Below are positions 8,828 to 18,232 of a stretch of DNA of 64,000 bases, in pieces; the stretch's first letter is position 1; every line of letters begins with the position of its first letter. A program made the translations under genes and the position numbers. Below the pieces are notes generated by a model. The model was not told the origin of the DNA, did no database searches, and saw only the letters and a program-made list of their open reading frames with translations. Source of the stretch: Opitutus sp. (GTDB taxonomy: Bacteria; Verrucomicrobiota; Verrucomicrobiae; Opitutales; Opitutaceae). The stretch covers positions 1-64,000 of the forward strand of contig SIBR01000003.1 of NCBI GenBank assembly GCA_009695065.1, in the 5' to 3' direction.

Positions 8828-10333
8828 ATGAGCGACGCGGCTGCCATCAACCTGAAGGAAAAGGTCCGTCATCTGCCCGACAAACCGGGCGTCTACCTGA
8901 TGAAGGACCGGCTCGGCCGCATCATCTACGTCGGCAAGGCGCGCAGCCTGAAGAAACGCGTCTCGTCCTACTTTCAACGCGGCCGGGCGCGAACCGTCGA
9001 ACAGCCGAAAATCCGCGCGTTGATTGACCTCATCGCGGACGTCGACACCATCGAGGTGAAGTCCGAGCCCGAGGCGCTGTTGCTGGAGGGCAAGCTGATC
9101 AAACAGTGGCGGCCGCGCTACAACACCGATTTCACGGACGACAAGCGCTTCCTGCTCGTGCGCATCGATCTCGGGGAGGATCTCCCCCGGTTCCGGCTTA
9201 CACGGCTGAAGAAGGAAGATCGCTCGCGTTACTTCGGACCCTTTGCCCACAGCGGATTGTTGCGCAAAACCCTCGCGCAAATGCGCCGGCAGTTCGGCAT
9301 TCTGCTCAGCGACGCCCTGCCGCAGCAACTGCCCGACGGCACGTGGCGGCTCTATGACGACGTGCGCGAGGAACTCTATGGCGCAGAAAACATCGTCTCA
9401 AGCGAGGCCTACCGCGGGCGCGTCGACGAGGCCTGCGCCTTTCTCGAAGGCAAATCGCGCGAGTGGCTGGAAACCCTGCGCGGAGAAATGACGAACGCGG
9501 CGGCGAAGCATGAATTCGAAAAAGCCGCCGAGCTGCGCGACGTGGTCTTCGCGCTCGAGCAGACGCTGCGCAAGACGCGCCGGTTCGAACGGCACGACCC
9601 GACCCGGTTGGAGACCGACGGCGCCGCGGTATTGGAGTTGCAACGCGCGCTGCAACTGCCGGCGCCGCCGCACACGATGGAATGCTTCGATATTTCGCAC
9701 ATCTCGGGCACCTTCGTCGTGGCTTCCATGGTCCAGTTTGTCGATGGCCGGCCCGACAAGAACAACTACCGCCGTTTCCAGATCAAAAGCTTCATCGGCA
9801 ACGACGACTTTCGCGCGATGGAAGAGGTCGTCGGCCGCCGCTATCGCCGGCTCGCCGGGGAAAACAAGCCCCTCCCCGACCTTGTGGTAATCGATGGCGG
9901 GCGTGGACAGATCGGCGCGGCCCTGAAAGCCTTTGTCGCGCTGGATCTGACTCCGCCGGCGATCATCGGGCTCGCGAAGCAACACGAGACCATCATTTTT
10001 CCCGACGCGCGGCCGCCGCTCAATCTGCCGCTCAACCATCCCGGGCTGAATCTGCTGCAGCGGTTGCGCGATGAAGCGCACCGGTTTGCGAACACCTACA
10101 ATGCGCTGCTGCGCTCGAAAAAAATTCGCGAGAGCGTGCTGGATGATGTCGTTGGCCTGGGCGACGTGCGGCGCGCGACCCTCCTGCGGCACTTTGGAGA
10201 TATCGATCGATTGCGCGCGGCAAGTGTGGAGGAGATCGGAGAAGTCGCGGGATTCGGACCGAAACTCGCCGCTGAACTGTACCGCTTCCTCCACCGGGCG
10301 CCACCCGCACCAGAGACACCGCCGGCGTCGTAA
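8828..10333 (+). CDS. uvrC: UvrABC excinuclease subunit C
   Basis: UvrC makes the dual incisions in nucleotide excision repair. The 501-residue product starts best at ATG 8828, just before the GIY-YIG nuclease domain (residues about 14-95: PDKPGVYLMKD, IIYVGKARSLKKRV). A UVR domain follows (HEFEKAAELRDVV, about residue 222), then the RNase H-like nuclease (MECFDISHISG, LPDLVVIDGGRGQ) and a C-terminal helix-hairpin-helix pair (VVGLGDVRRATLLRHFG, VAGFGPKLAAEL). At about 500 residues it is shorter than the 600-residue E. coli protein, but all functional domains are present. An in-frame start 41 codons upstream would add only low-complexity residues. A strong intrinsic terminator follows about 90 bases after the stop. 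Confidence 0.97.
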   Translation: MSDAAAINLKEKVRHLPDKPGVYLMKDRLGRIIYVGKARSLKKRVSSYFQRGRARTVEQPKIRALIDLIADVDTIEVKSEPEALLLEGKLIKQWRPRYNTDFTDDKRFLLVRIDLGEDLPRFRLTRLKKEDRSRYFGPFAHSGLLRKTLAQMRRQFGILLSDALPQQLPDGTWRLYDDVREELYGAENIVSSEAYRGRVDEACAFLEGKSREWLETLRGEMTNAAAKHEFEKAAELRDVVFALEQTLRKTRRFERHDPTRLETDGAAVLELQRALQLPAPPHTMECFDISHISGTFVVASMVQFVDGRPDKNNYRRFQIKSFIGNDDFRAMEEVVGRRYRRLAGENKPLPDLVVIDGGRGQIGAALKAFVALDLTPPAIIGLAKQHETIIFPDARPPLNLPLNHPGLNLLQRLRDEAHRFANTYNALLRSKKIRESVLDDVVGLGDVRRATLLRHFGDIDRLRAASVEEIGEVAGFGPKLAAELYRFLHRAPPAPETPPAS

Positions 10334-10425
10334 ATCCGTTCGCCGTGGCAAACGACTGCGCCCGGAGTGACGCCGTTCCCACGGCACGCCATTTCCCTCG
10401 AAACGCCGGGCCGAATCGTTCACGT

Positions 10426-10453
10426 AAAGGCACCGGTCTGCGGCGCCTTTTTT
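10426..10453 (+). terminator. Intrinsic terminator after uvrC
   Basis: AAAGGCACCG (10426-10435) pairs with CGGCGCCTTT (10441-10450) across a five-base loop, with a single A-C mismatch, and is followed by three more T, giving a run of six T. It lies between the uvrC stop and the start of the esterase gene at 10475. Confidence 0.75.
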
Positions 10454-10474
10454 CCCGACAGACTCCGCCCTCGC

Positions 10475-12007
10475 ATGAAAATCGCTTTTCGCTCCGCCCC
10501 ATTCCTCTCGATCGCTTCACTACTCGTTGGCCACCTGGCATGGGCCGATCCGTCCCCTGCGTCGCTGTTCACCGACGGCGCCGTGCTGCAACGCGACAAA
10601 CCGGTACCAATCTGGGGGAAGGCTGACGCAGGCGAGAAAATCGTCGTGACGTTTGCCGGACAAAAACAGGAAACGATCACCGGCATGAACGGTCGCTGGC
10701 GTGTGCTGCTCGATGCCCTCCCTGCATCCACCACCGGCACCGAACTCACCATTGCCGGGAAGACGACGCTGACGGTGCGCGATGTCGTCGTCGGTGAAGT
10801 CTGGCTGTGTTCCGGCCAGTCCAACATGGAATTCGCCGTAAGCCGCGCCCACCAGGCCGACAGGGAAATCGCCGCCGCCCATTTTCCGTTGCTCCGCCAC
10901 GTGAAAATCGAACACGCGGTGACGGAGTCGCCGGCCGACGGGGTAAAAACGAGCGGCTGGAAACCCGCCACGCTGGAAAACGTCGGCGGATTCACAGCCG
11001 TGGGATATTTCTTTGCCCGCGATCTTCAGCAAAAACTCGGGGTGCCGATCGGGATCGTGCACAGTTCCTGGGGCGGCACGCCCGTGGAGTCCTGGATGAG
11101 CGCCACCGCACTGGCCACCCACGACGCGTTCAAGATCGTGGGTGGGCGCTGGCAGCAGAATCTCGCCGGCTATGCGGCCAACAAGGCGACGTACGAGCAG
11201 TGGACGCGAGACGAGGCGGCGGCCAAAATCCGCGGCAAGCCCGCCCATCAGGCCTTTCTCAAAGTGCAGCCGCGCCCGCCACTGCCGCGCGGCCCGGGCG
11301 ATCCATGGACACCGATGGGACTTTTCAACGGCATGATCCATCCGCTGGCACCCTACGCCTTGCGCGGCTTCCTGTGGTATCAGGGCGAGAACAACACGGA
11401 GCGGGCGGCGGAGTATCGCGCCTTGTTCGGCGCCATGATCACCGACTGGCGGGCGCAATTCGGTCAGGGCGACGCGCCCTTCTTCTGGGTCAATCTCGCG
11501 AGTTTTCAGGCCCCGGCGGACACGACGGGAAGAAACTACGCGTTCCTGCGCGAGGCTCAGACCCAGACGCTGGCGCTCCCCCACACCGGACAGGCGCTCG
11601 CGATCGACATTGGCGAAGCGAAGGACATTCATCCAAAAAACAAACTGGACGTCGGCCGCCGGCTCGCGCTGCTCGCGAAAAACCGGGTGTATGGGATGGT
11701 CTGTGACGACACCGGTCCGACCTTTGCCGGGATCACGCGCGAAGGTGCGATCCTGCGCGTGAGTTTTGAAAACGCCGGTGGCGGATTGGTCGCCCATGAC
11801 ACGCCGCCGCGCTCGCTTGAGCTGGCCGGCGCGGACAAAGTATTTCACCCCGCCACCGGCCAGATCGAGCGCGGCACCCTCGTCGTCCGGTCTCCGGCGG
11901 TGAAAGACCCGGTGGCCGTGCGCTACGCCTGGCAAAATGCGCCCGAGGCCAATTTGTTCAGCGGGTCCGGACTGCCCGCGGTGCCGTTCCGCTCGGACAA
12001 TTGGTAA
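10475..12007 (+). CDS. Secreted sialate O-acetylesterase-like SGNH hydrolase
   Basis: This is a 510-residue exported esterase. Starting at ATG 10475 it has a typical signal peptide (Lys and Arg, a hydrophobic core to about residue 22, Ala-Trp-Ala). Residues 25-110 form the small beta domain of this family (LFTDGAVLQRDKPVPIWG). The catalytic domain then opens with VWLCSGQSNMEF, where Ser of GQSN is the nucleophile. HSSWGGTPVESW and LRGFLWYQGENN are the following conserved blocks, and DIHPKNKLDVGRRLA supplies the catalytic Asp-His. The family removes O-acetyl groups from sialic acids or, in Bacteroidota and Verrucomicrobiota, from plant and algal polysaccharides. It is monocistronic, bounded by terminators on both sides. 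Confidence 0.9.
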   Translation: MKIAFRSAPFLSIASLLVGHLAWADPSPASLFTDGAVLQRDKPVPIWGKADAGEKIVVTFAGQKQETITGMNGRWRVLLDALPASTTGTELTIAGKTTLTVRDVVVGEVWLCSGQSNMEFAVSRAHQADREIAAAHFPLLRHVKIEHAVTESPADGVKTSGWKPATLENVGGFTAVGYFFARDLQQKLGVPIGIVHSSWGGTPVESWMSATALATHDAFKIVGGRWQQNLAGYAANKATYEQWTRDEAAAKIRGKPAHQAFLKVQPRPPLPRGPGDPWTPMGLFNGMIHPLAPYALRGFLWYQGENNTERAAEYRALFGAMITDWRAQFGQGDAPFFWVNLASFQAPADTTGRNYAFLREAQTQTLALPHTGQALAIDIGEAKDIHPKNKLDVGRRLALLAKNRVYGMVCDDTGPTFAGITREGAILRVSFENAGGGLVAHDTPPRSLELAGADKVFHPATGQIERGTLVVRSPAVKDPVAVRYAWQNAPEANLFSGSGLPAVPFRSDNW

Positions 12008-12049
12008 ACTAGCCGGCGTGAACCGCAACGACGCGAACGCCACCCGCAA

Positions 12050-12083
12050 AAAAGCAGCGCGCCGGAAACGACGCGCTGCTTTT
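12050..12083. terminator. Bidirectional intrinsic terminator
   Basis: AAAAGCAGCGCG (12050-12061) is a perfect inverted repeat of CGCGCTGCTTTT (12072-12083) around a ten-base loop. Because each arm ends in A or T tracts, the hairpin can terminate both the rightward esterase gene and the leftward delta-60 repeat gene, which converge here. Confidence 0.88.
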
Positions 12084-12102
12084 GAAGAAACGCCCGGCCG
12101 CT

Positions 12103-15100
12103 TTACGGCAGCTCGTAGAGTTCGATGAGCGCCGGGCCCGTGGTGCCAGCGGCGCCACCGACCTGTACCGTGTAAGCCCCCGGCGGCAGCGTGATGGTCA
12201 GGGCCGCGTCCTTGCTGCCCACGGGCAAGGCAAACGCACCCGTCTGGAGCGCGGCCGCCTGCACGGCGCCCGTGTTCGCGCTGATCAGGCCGTCGGAACC
12301 TCCATTGCTCCAGTTGTCGTTCGAAGCCAGCAAGCGGCCGGTCGCGTCGTAGACGCTGACACTCGGATCCGCGATCGGATTGAGCACGCCGTAATTCGCC
12401 AACGTCGGACCGATGCCGCGCACGAGCAGGTTTTTCGAAACGTTGCCGGTAATGATGAATCCGCCCATGAACGCGTTGCCGCCAATCCCCGTCGTGCCGC
12501 GACCAGAAAGATTCACCAGCCGCGTCGCGGCGGACTGGGCCGCCGTCCCCGCATCATAGACCTCAGCCAGCGCCACCCCGCCGACGCCGCTCCGATCCAG
12601 CACTTCCATCGTATAGGAACCAGGGCTCAACGTTGCCACGGTCGCCGCATCTTCGCTGCCCAGCTCGAATGGAAAAGCCCCGGACTGCGCGGCCGCCGTC
12701 GTGAGACCGGGCACCATGGTCCAGCCGCTGTTTTCCGCGATGAGCATGCGGTTGGCATCGTAAAGTCGCAGTTTCGGCGCGGTGATGTAACCCGAAACGT
12801 CGTAGTGCGCCAAGCTCGGGCCAACCGCGCGCACGAGCACCGTGCGCGTCGTGGTGCCGCCGATGGTGAAACCGACGATGAGCGGCGTGTTCGCGCCGAC
12901 CACGCCACGGGCGGAAATGTCGGCGAGCCGCGCGGCATCGACGCCGCCACCGGCCGGAACCTCGGACCCGGGCGCCCCCTGCACCGGCGGAGTGCCGCCT
13001 TGCGAGGGATTCCCCGCGGGCTTGGCCGAGGAAATCGTGGCGAGGCCCGTGCTGCCATCGATCGACACGGTGGTCGCATCCGCAATCGTAACGATCGGCG
13101 CGGTCGATAAAATCTGCGGCAGCGGATTGGTGAAATTAAATTCACGCACCGTCTCGTAGAGACTCGCCGCCGTGCCGCCCGAGGTCGAAACGACGCCTCG
13201 TGCCCGAACGTAGAACAGGCCGCTGGCGGGCAATTGCAGCCCCGTGATCTGCCAATTGCTGCTGCTCACGATTCGCGTTCCCGTTCCGAGCAGAGACCAG
13301 GTCCGGTTGTCCGTGGAAAATTCGAAAATGGCGGCGGCCACGTCGCCACTCGTGCCGGAACGGGTCCACACCGCGTTGCGGCGATCCGCCGTTACGCCGA
13401 CGGTCTGGATGGCCGATCCGGTGGAGGCCAGGCGCGCCAGCGCCACCCGGGTAAGTACGCCGACCCGCGTAAACGAGCCGCCGATCATCAAGCGGCCGTC
13501 CGATTGCAGGGCAAGTGCCGTCACCGCCCCGTTGGGCCCCGGGTTGAAGGTACCGTCAACGCTGCCGTCGGGATTAAAACGGGCGAGCCAGGCGGGCCGG
13601 GCGGTCGGACCGGGCACCGGCAGAACGACAACCGTGCCTTGGAACGAGCCGGCGGCGACAATTCGCCCGTCGGCCTGCACCGCGATCGCGCTGAACGTTC
13701 CCGACGGGTCGGACTGGGCGGCAAACGTGTTGTCCGCGGTGCCGTCCGCGTTGAGGCGTAAGAGGGTCTGCCGGACTCCGCTTCCCTCTCGCACCACCAG
13801 AATGCGACCATCGGATTGTACCGCGATGGCGCGAACACCCAGTCCGGCGAGGCCGGTCGCGCCCGCAGTGCCAAACGCGGTGTCGACGGAACCGTCGGGA
13901 TTGAGTCGCGCGAAGCCGGCGCGGCCCTGACCGCCCACGGTGCTGAACGCGCCCCCGACTAGGAGTTTTCCATCGGGCTGCAATGCGAGGGCATACACTT
14001 CGCCGCCGGCGTTCGGATTAAAAGCGAGATCGAGCGTGCCGTTCGCATTGAAGCGCGCGAGCCGGTTGCGTGTCGCACCACCCGCGGAGGTGAAGAGACC
14101 ACCTACGACGAACCGGCCATCGGGCAGGGTGACGACGACGTTCACTGCCGCGTTCGGGTTCGGCGTGAACGAACCGTTGACGGAGCCATCGTTGTTGAGG
14201 AGCGCGAGATTGCGCAAAGGGAGCCCGCCGACATTGGCGAAGGTGCCACCGATCAGCACGAGCCCGTTCGGCTGCACCCCGGCAAAGGAGCCGCTCACCA
14301 ACACACTGCCGTCGGTCAACGACGCGACCGAGGCGACCGTGCCGGCGACGTCCGGATTAAAAGCGAGATCGAGCGTCCCGTCGCTGTTCACGCGAGCGAG
14401 CTGATTGCGCGCGACCCCGATATCCGAACCCGTGGGTTGCAAGGCGGTGAAGATACCGGCGAGCAGGAGCGCGCCATCGGCCTGCAAGCTCAGGCTGTTG
14501 ACCGCGGCATTGGGGTTGGGATTGAAAGCCGTATCCACGGTGCCGTTGCTCGCCACACGCGCCACGTTGTTGCGGGTAACAACGGTACCGGCATTCGGCT
14601 GGAGCGCGGTAAACGAGCCACCCAGAAGGATCGATCCATTGGGTTGAACCACCACGGCGTTGACGGGCCCGTTGGGCAAGGGATTGAAATTATCCAGCGT
14701 CCCATCGGTATTGATCCGGGCCACGTAGTTTCGCTCCGTCGGAAGGGCGGCGCCGTTGGGCTGAAAGCCCACAAACTGACCGCCGGCGATCACTTTGCCG
14801 TCGCCCTGAATCGCAAGCGTGGTGACCGGGGCACCCGGCGTGGGGTTGTAGGCCGTGTCCAAGGAGGAGTCAGCATTCAGCCGCGCGAGATAGGGCCGTG
14901 AAACCGCTGTGGTCGTACCGGACGGGGTCAACTTGGAAAAACCGCCCGCAATCACCACCTTGTTGTCGGACTGAATGACGACCGCACTGACCTTGCCCTC
15001 GACGTTCGGATCGTAAGCCGAATCGACGCTGCCGTCCGCCTTGAGCCGCACAACGCGATTGCGCACGACGCCGTTCACCAGGGTGAAGGAGCCGACGACA

Positions 15101-18015
15101 ATCAGCTGGCCATCCGACTGCTGGGCGAGTCCGGTGACCTCACCGTTAATGCTGGGATTAAAACCGAGGTCGAGCGTGCCGTCGGGACTGAACCGCGCGA
15201 GATTGCCGTTGGTGGTATTGCTGAGATTCGAGAAAGCGCCGCCGATCAAAATCTTGCCGTCGGTCTGGCGGATAACCACGCTGACGCGACCACTCAGGCG
15301 CGCATCGGAACCGGGCGCAAAGGCGGAACGCAGGGAACCGTCACGATTGAGCCAGGCGAACCCCGTGAGCTGTGAAGCCACCGGCAGCCCATTGGGCCGA
15401 ACGACGACGGAGTTGACCGGCCCATCGACGCCGACGGCGGTGCTGAAAGTGGCATCCGGCGCTCCCTCGGCCGTAAACCGGGCGAGATTCACGGTGCGCG
15501 CACCGCCCAGATCGCCGAATGAACCCACCGCGATCACCTTGCCGTCAGCCTGCAAAGCGAGGGCCTTGACAACCGCGCCGGTGGCGCCGCCGCTACCCAG
15601 GTCGAAGGAGCCATCCAGTGTACCGTTGGCGTTGATGCGGGCAAAATTCTTGCGGACGGTCCGAACCCCCGTGCCAACTGGCGCGAGTGAAGAAAAATTA
15701 CCGCCGAGGAGAATTCGCCCGTCGCTCATGATCCGGAGCGAATCGACGCGGTTGCCGCCCTGCTCGTCGATATCGAGATTGAATGTGGAATCGACAGTGC
15801 CGTCGGCGTTCAGCCGGGCGGCATATTTTCGCAGCGTCCAATCCGCCGCGCCGTTGGGTTGCAGCGTCGTGAACGGGCCGCCGATCAAAATCTTACCGTC
15901 GGCCTGCAGGGCCAGCGCGAGAATGTTATTGTTCGCATTCGGATCGAAGCCCGCATCGACCGTACCATCGGTATTGATGCGCATGATCCGGTTGCGCGTG
16001 GTGGTCGTCGTCGCGCCGTTGGGCGCCAAGCTGGTAAACGAACCGCCGGCAATGATCTTGCCGTCGCTCTGGAGCGCGAGCGCCGTCACGTTATCGCTCA
16101 AGTCGGGATTAAACGCCGTATCAAGCGTGCCATCACTGTTCACGCGAACGATCCGGTTGCGAATCGTCGATCCGGTCGTGCCATTGGGGGCCAGCGAGGT
16201 AAAATTACCTCCCAGTATTACTTTGCCGTCCCCCTGCACGAGGATCGAGGTGACCGCAGAACTGGGGCTGGGATCGAAAGGCGTGTCGAGCTGGCCGGTG
16301 GCCGTGAGGCGCAGGACGTTGTGACGCAGAATCGGATCGGTGACTCCGATCGGTTTCACCGCCGAAAAATTACCGCCGACGATGATCTTGCCGTCGGCCT
16401 GCAGGGCCAGCGCACCCACCTGGCCGTCGATGTTGGGATTGAACTCCGAATCGATCGTGCCAGACGGATTGAGCCGCGCGATATGGTTGCGTGGTTCCCC
16501 GCCGATGGACGTGAAGACGCCACCGATCAAAAGTTTGCCGTCGGGTTGCAGCACCATCGCCAACACCCGGCCGTCGAGATTCGTCGTGTAGCTGCTTTCG
16601 GCCAACCCATCCGAACCAAGGCGGGCAATATAATTATGCGCCGCGCCACCCACGTTCGTGAACGAACCGGCGATGATGATCTTGCCATCAGCCTGAACCA
16701 CGGAAACGAGCGGCCGCCCGCCCGCATCCAGCTCGAAACTCGTGTCGAGGCTGCCGTTGGCGTTGAGCCGCGCGACGCGGTTGCGGATCGTGGCACTGAC
16801 CACGCCAGGCGGTTGGGCCCGTGTAAAGTATCCCCCAACAATAATCTTCCCGTCCGGCTGCACCCCAATCGCCTCCACCTGCGAATTCAGGCCGGAATTG
16901 AACGCGGCATCGACCGAACCGTCCGGCATGAACCGGGCCAGATAACTGCGCGAGACCGTCGCGGCGCCCCGTCCCCACACGGCGGAGAAATTACCGCCCA
17001 CCAAAAAACCTCCGTCGGGTTGCAAGGCAATCGCGGCGACGTTGCCGGAGGCGCTCGAAAAGAATTCCGAGTCGAAGCTGCCGTCCGGATTGAGGCGGGC
17101 GAGATGGTTGCGGACGGCAAGGTTTTGCTCGCCGCGCGGCTGCAGCGTCGTAAAAGCACCGCCGAGGATAACCTTGCCGTCGCGCTGAATGGCCAGGGCC
17201 GAGACCGCAAAGTTCGCGTTCGGGTCAAACTCGCTGTCCACCGTGCCGTCGGCATTGAGGCGCGCGACGTGATTCCGCGTGGTGGTCTCGGGTTTGCCGT
17301 TTTCCTGGAACGTCGTGAACCCGCCGCTGACGATGGCCTTGCCATGGATATGGGCTGCCAGGACAAGCACCATGCCATTGGGATTTGGGTTGTACGTGGC
17401 GTCGACTGCGCCGGCCCCCGAAATCCGAACGAGATTTCTCCGGGCGGTGGCGGCCGCGGCGCCGGCGGGCTGGACGGTCGCAAAATTTCCTCCGATCAGG
17501 ATCTGCCCGTCGGCCTGCAGCGCGATCGTGAAAACCTGCGGTTGCAACGGGCCGTTGATGTTGGGATTGAACCCGGTGTCCAACGTGCCGTCGGCGTTAA
17601 GCCGCGCGACGCGATTTCGCGTGGTGGCCGTGGCTCCGCCACCCGGCTGAAGGGAGGTAAAATCGCCACCGATGAGGATGCGGCCGTCGGCTTGGATGAC
17701 CAGCGCGCGGACCGGACCGTTAGGATTGGGATCAAAGGTCGAGTCGACCGAACCGTCGGCGTTCAGCCGCGCGAGGTTGTTTCTCGACACCCCACTCACG
17801 CTGCCGTTCGGCCGCAGGGAGGTAAACTGGCCGGCGATGACCGTCTTGCCATCGGCTTGGACCGCCACAGCGAAAACATTGCCATCCACATTCGGATCGA
17901 AACCGTCGGCGGCGGAAGGAGTCTGGCCAAAGAGCGCAGCGGTGGTGGCCGCCAGCATGGCAAAAAACGTCAGGAAACGGCGCACCAATGACCGGGAAAG
18001 CGAAGCGTTTAACAT
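12103..18015 (-). CDS. Giant secreted delta-60 repeat protein (1970 residues)
   Basis: The start at 18015 gives a signal peptide (Arg-rich leader, hydrophobic core, cleavage near Phe-Gly-Gln at about residue 36). About 28 imperfect repeats of 45-60 residues follow, with the consensus VxALALQxDGKIIxGGxF, then RNxxARLNxDGTxDxxFNPN. This is the delta-60 repeat, predicted to form beta-propeller blades. After the repeats come a region with fibronectin-like strands (about 1560-1640), a low-complexity linker, and two homologous copies of a roughly 130-residue domain (ARGVVGANTPLIVGFTI... and GRGTTGIGGNAFMGGFII...). Each copy holds VLVRAVGPSLAHY or LLVRGIGPTLANY. That tandem is common at the C-termini of Opitutaceae surface proteins. 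Role unknown, probably cell-surface binding or adhesion. The antisense frames here are long but are repeat shadows. Confidence 0.9.
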   Translation of the reverse strand: MLNASLSRSLVRRFLTFFAMLAATTAALFGQTPSAADGFDPNVDGNVFAVAVQADGKTVIAGQFTSLRPNGSVSGVSRNNLARLNADGSVDSTFDPNPNGPVRALVIQADGRILIGGDFTSLQPGGGATATTRNRVARLNADGTLDTGFNPNINGPLQPQVFTIALQADGQILIGGNFATVQPAGAAAATARRNLVRISGAGAVDATYNPNPNGMVLVLAAHIHGKAIVSGGFTTFQENGKPETTTRNHVARLNADGTVDSEFDPNANFAVSALAIQRDGKVILGGAFTTLQPRGEQNLAVRNHLARLNPDGSFDSEFFSSASGNVAAIALQPDGGFLVGGNFSAVWGRGAATVSRSYLARFMPDGSVDAAFNSGLNSQVEAIGVQPDGKIIVGGYFTRAQPPGVVSATIRNRVARLNANGSLDTSFELDAGGRPLVSVVQADGKIIIAGSFTNVGGAAHNYIARLGSDGLAESSYTTNLDGRVLAMVLQPDGKLLIGGVFTSIGGEPRNHIARLNPSGTIDSEFNPNIDGQVGALALQADGKIIVGGNFSAVKPIGVTDPILRHNVLRLTATGQLDTPFDPSPSSAVTSILVQGDGKVILGGNFTSLAPNGTTGSTIRNRIVRVNSDGTLDTAFNPDLSDNVTALALQSDGKIIAGGSFTSLAPNGATTTTTRNRIMRINTDGTVDAGFDPNANNNILALALQADGKILIGGPFTTLQPNGAADWTLRKYAARLNADGTVDSTFNLDIDEQGGNRVDSLRIMSDGRILLGGNFSSLAPVGTGVRTVRKNFARINANGTLDGSFDLGSGGATGAVVKALALQADGKVIAVGSFGDLGGARTVNLARFTAEGAPDATFSTAVGVDGPVNSVVVRPNGLPVASQLTGFAWLNRDGSLRSAFAPGSDARLSGRVSVVIRQTDGKILIGGAFSNLSNTTNGNLARFSPDGTLDLGFNPSINGEVTGLAQQSDGQLIVVGSFTLVNGVVRNRVVRLKADGSVDSAYDPNVEGKVSAVVIQSDNKVVIAGGFSKLTPSGTTTAVSRPYLARLNADSSLDTAYNPTPGAPVTTLAIQGDGKVIAGGQFVGFQPNGAALPTERNYVARINTDGTLDNFNPLPNGPVNAVVVQPNGSILLGGSFTALQPNAGTVVTRNNVARVASNGTVDTAFNPNPNAAVNSLSLQADGALLLAGIFTALQPTGSDIGVARNQLARVNSDGTLDLAFNPDVAGTVASVASLTDGSVLVSGSFAGVQPNGLVLIGGTFANVGGLPLRNLALLNNDGSVNGSFTPNPNAAVNVVVTLPDGRFVVGGLFTSAGGATRNRLARFNANGTLDLAFNPNAGGEVYALALQPDGKLLVGGAFSTVGGQGRAGFARLNPDGSVDTAFGTAGATGLAGLGVRAIAVQSDGRILVVREGSGVRQTLLRLNADGTADNTFAAQSDPSGTFSAIAVQADGRIVAAGSFQGTVVVLPVPGPTARPAWLARFNPDGSVDGTFNPGPNGAVTALALQSDGRLMIGGSFTRVGVLTRVALARLASTGSAIQTVGVTADRRNAVWTRSGTSGDVAAAIFEFSTDNRTWSLLGTGTRIVSSSNWQITGLQLPASGLFYVRARGVVSTSGGTAASLYETVREFNFTNPLPQILSTAPIVTIADATTVSIDGSTGLATISSAKPAGNPSQGGTPPVQGAPGSEVPAGGGVDAARLADISARGVVGANTPLIVGFTIGGTTTRTVLVRAVGPSLAHYDVSGYITAPKLRLYDANRMLIAENSGWTMVPGLTTAAAQSGAFPFELGSEDAATVATLSPGSYTMEVLDRSGVGGVALAEVYDAGTAAQSAATRLVNLSGRGTTGIGGNAFMGGFIITGNVSKNLLVRGIGPTLANYGVLNPIADPSVSVYDATGRLLASNDNWSNGGSDGLISANTGAVQAAALQTGAFALPVGSKDAALTITLPPGAYTVQVGGAAGTTGPALIELYELP
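13420..17915 (-). repeat. About 28 tandem delta-60 coding repeats
   Basis: Reading the translation by eye I count 28 units averaging near 53 codons (about 160 bases). Most have a constant core (QADGKIxIGGxF) and a variable insert of 0-12 residues before the conserved RNxxARLN. One unit near 14166-14350 looks like two repeats fused after loss of the middle (SGSFAGVQPNGLVLIGGTF). A unit around residues 860-900 has lost its GGxF strand. Unit boundaries are approximate. Confidence 0.8.
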
Positions 18016-18232
18016 GGATGGGTTGGACGTAAAGAGATGGACCAAGGTAGCAGACCAAGGCACGGAAGTCAGAGGCTGGGCTTCGGCACGCCGCAAGGCA
18101 AGAAAGGCGTCACAAGAATAGCGGCAAATTTATGGCTGAAATCGGAACCCATCGGAAGGAAGCTGAGAGCGCTTGGGCTCAAGCGGGTTCCGCGAAAACC
18201 AGTGCCCCGCCGGATTAACGGCTACACCCCCC

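Noticed and set aside
8669..9328. N-terminal extension of CinA by about 220 residues
   Set aside because: The extension is antisense to uvrC and has no domain. CinA homology begins right after 8668.
12082..13110. A 342-codon rightward frame near the end of the delta-60 gene
   Set aside because: It is antisense to the two C-terminal domains of the delta-60 protein and lacks recognisable motifs.
15041..17991. Long rightward frames of 427 and 710 codons inside the delta-60 gene
   Set aside because: They lie exactly antisense to the repeats. Their own repeat pattern, Arg/Gly richness and lack of domains show they are shadows of periodic GC-rich coding on the other strand.
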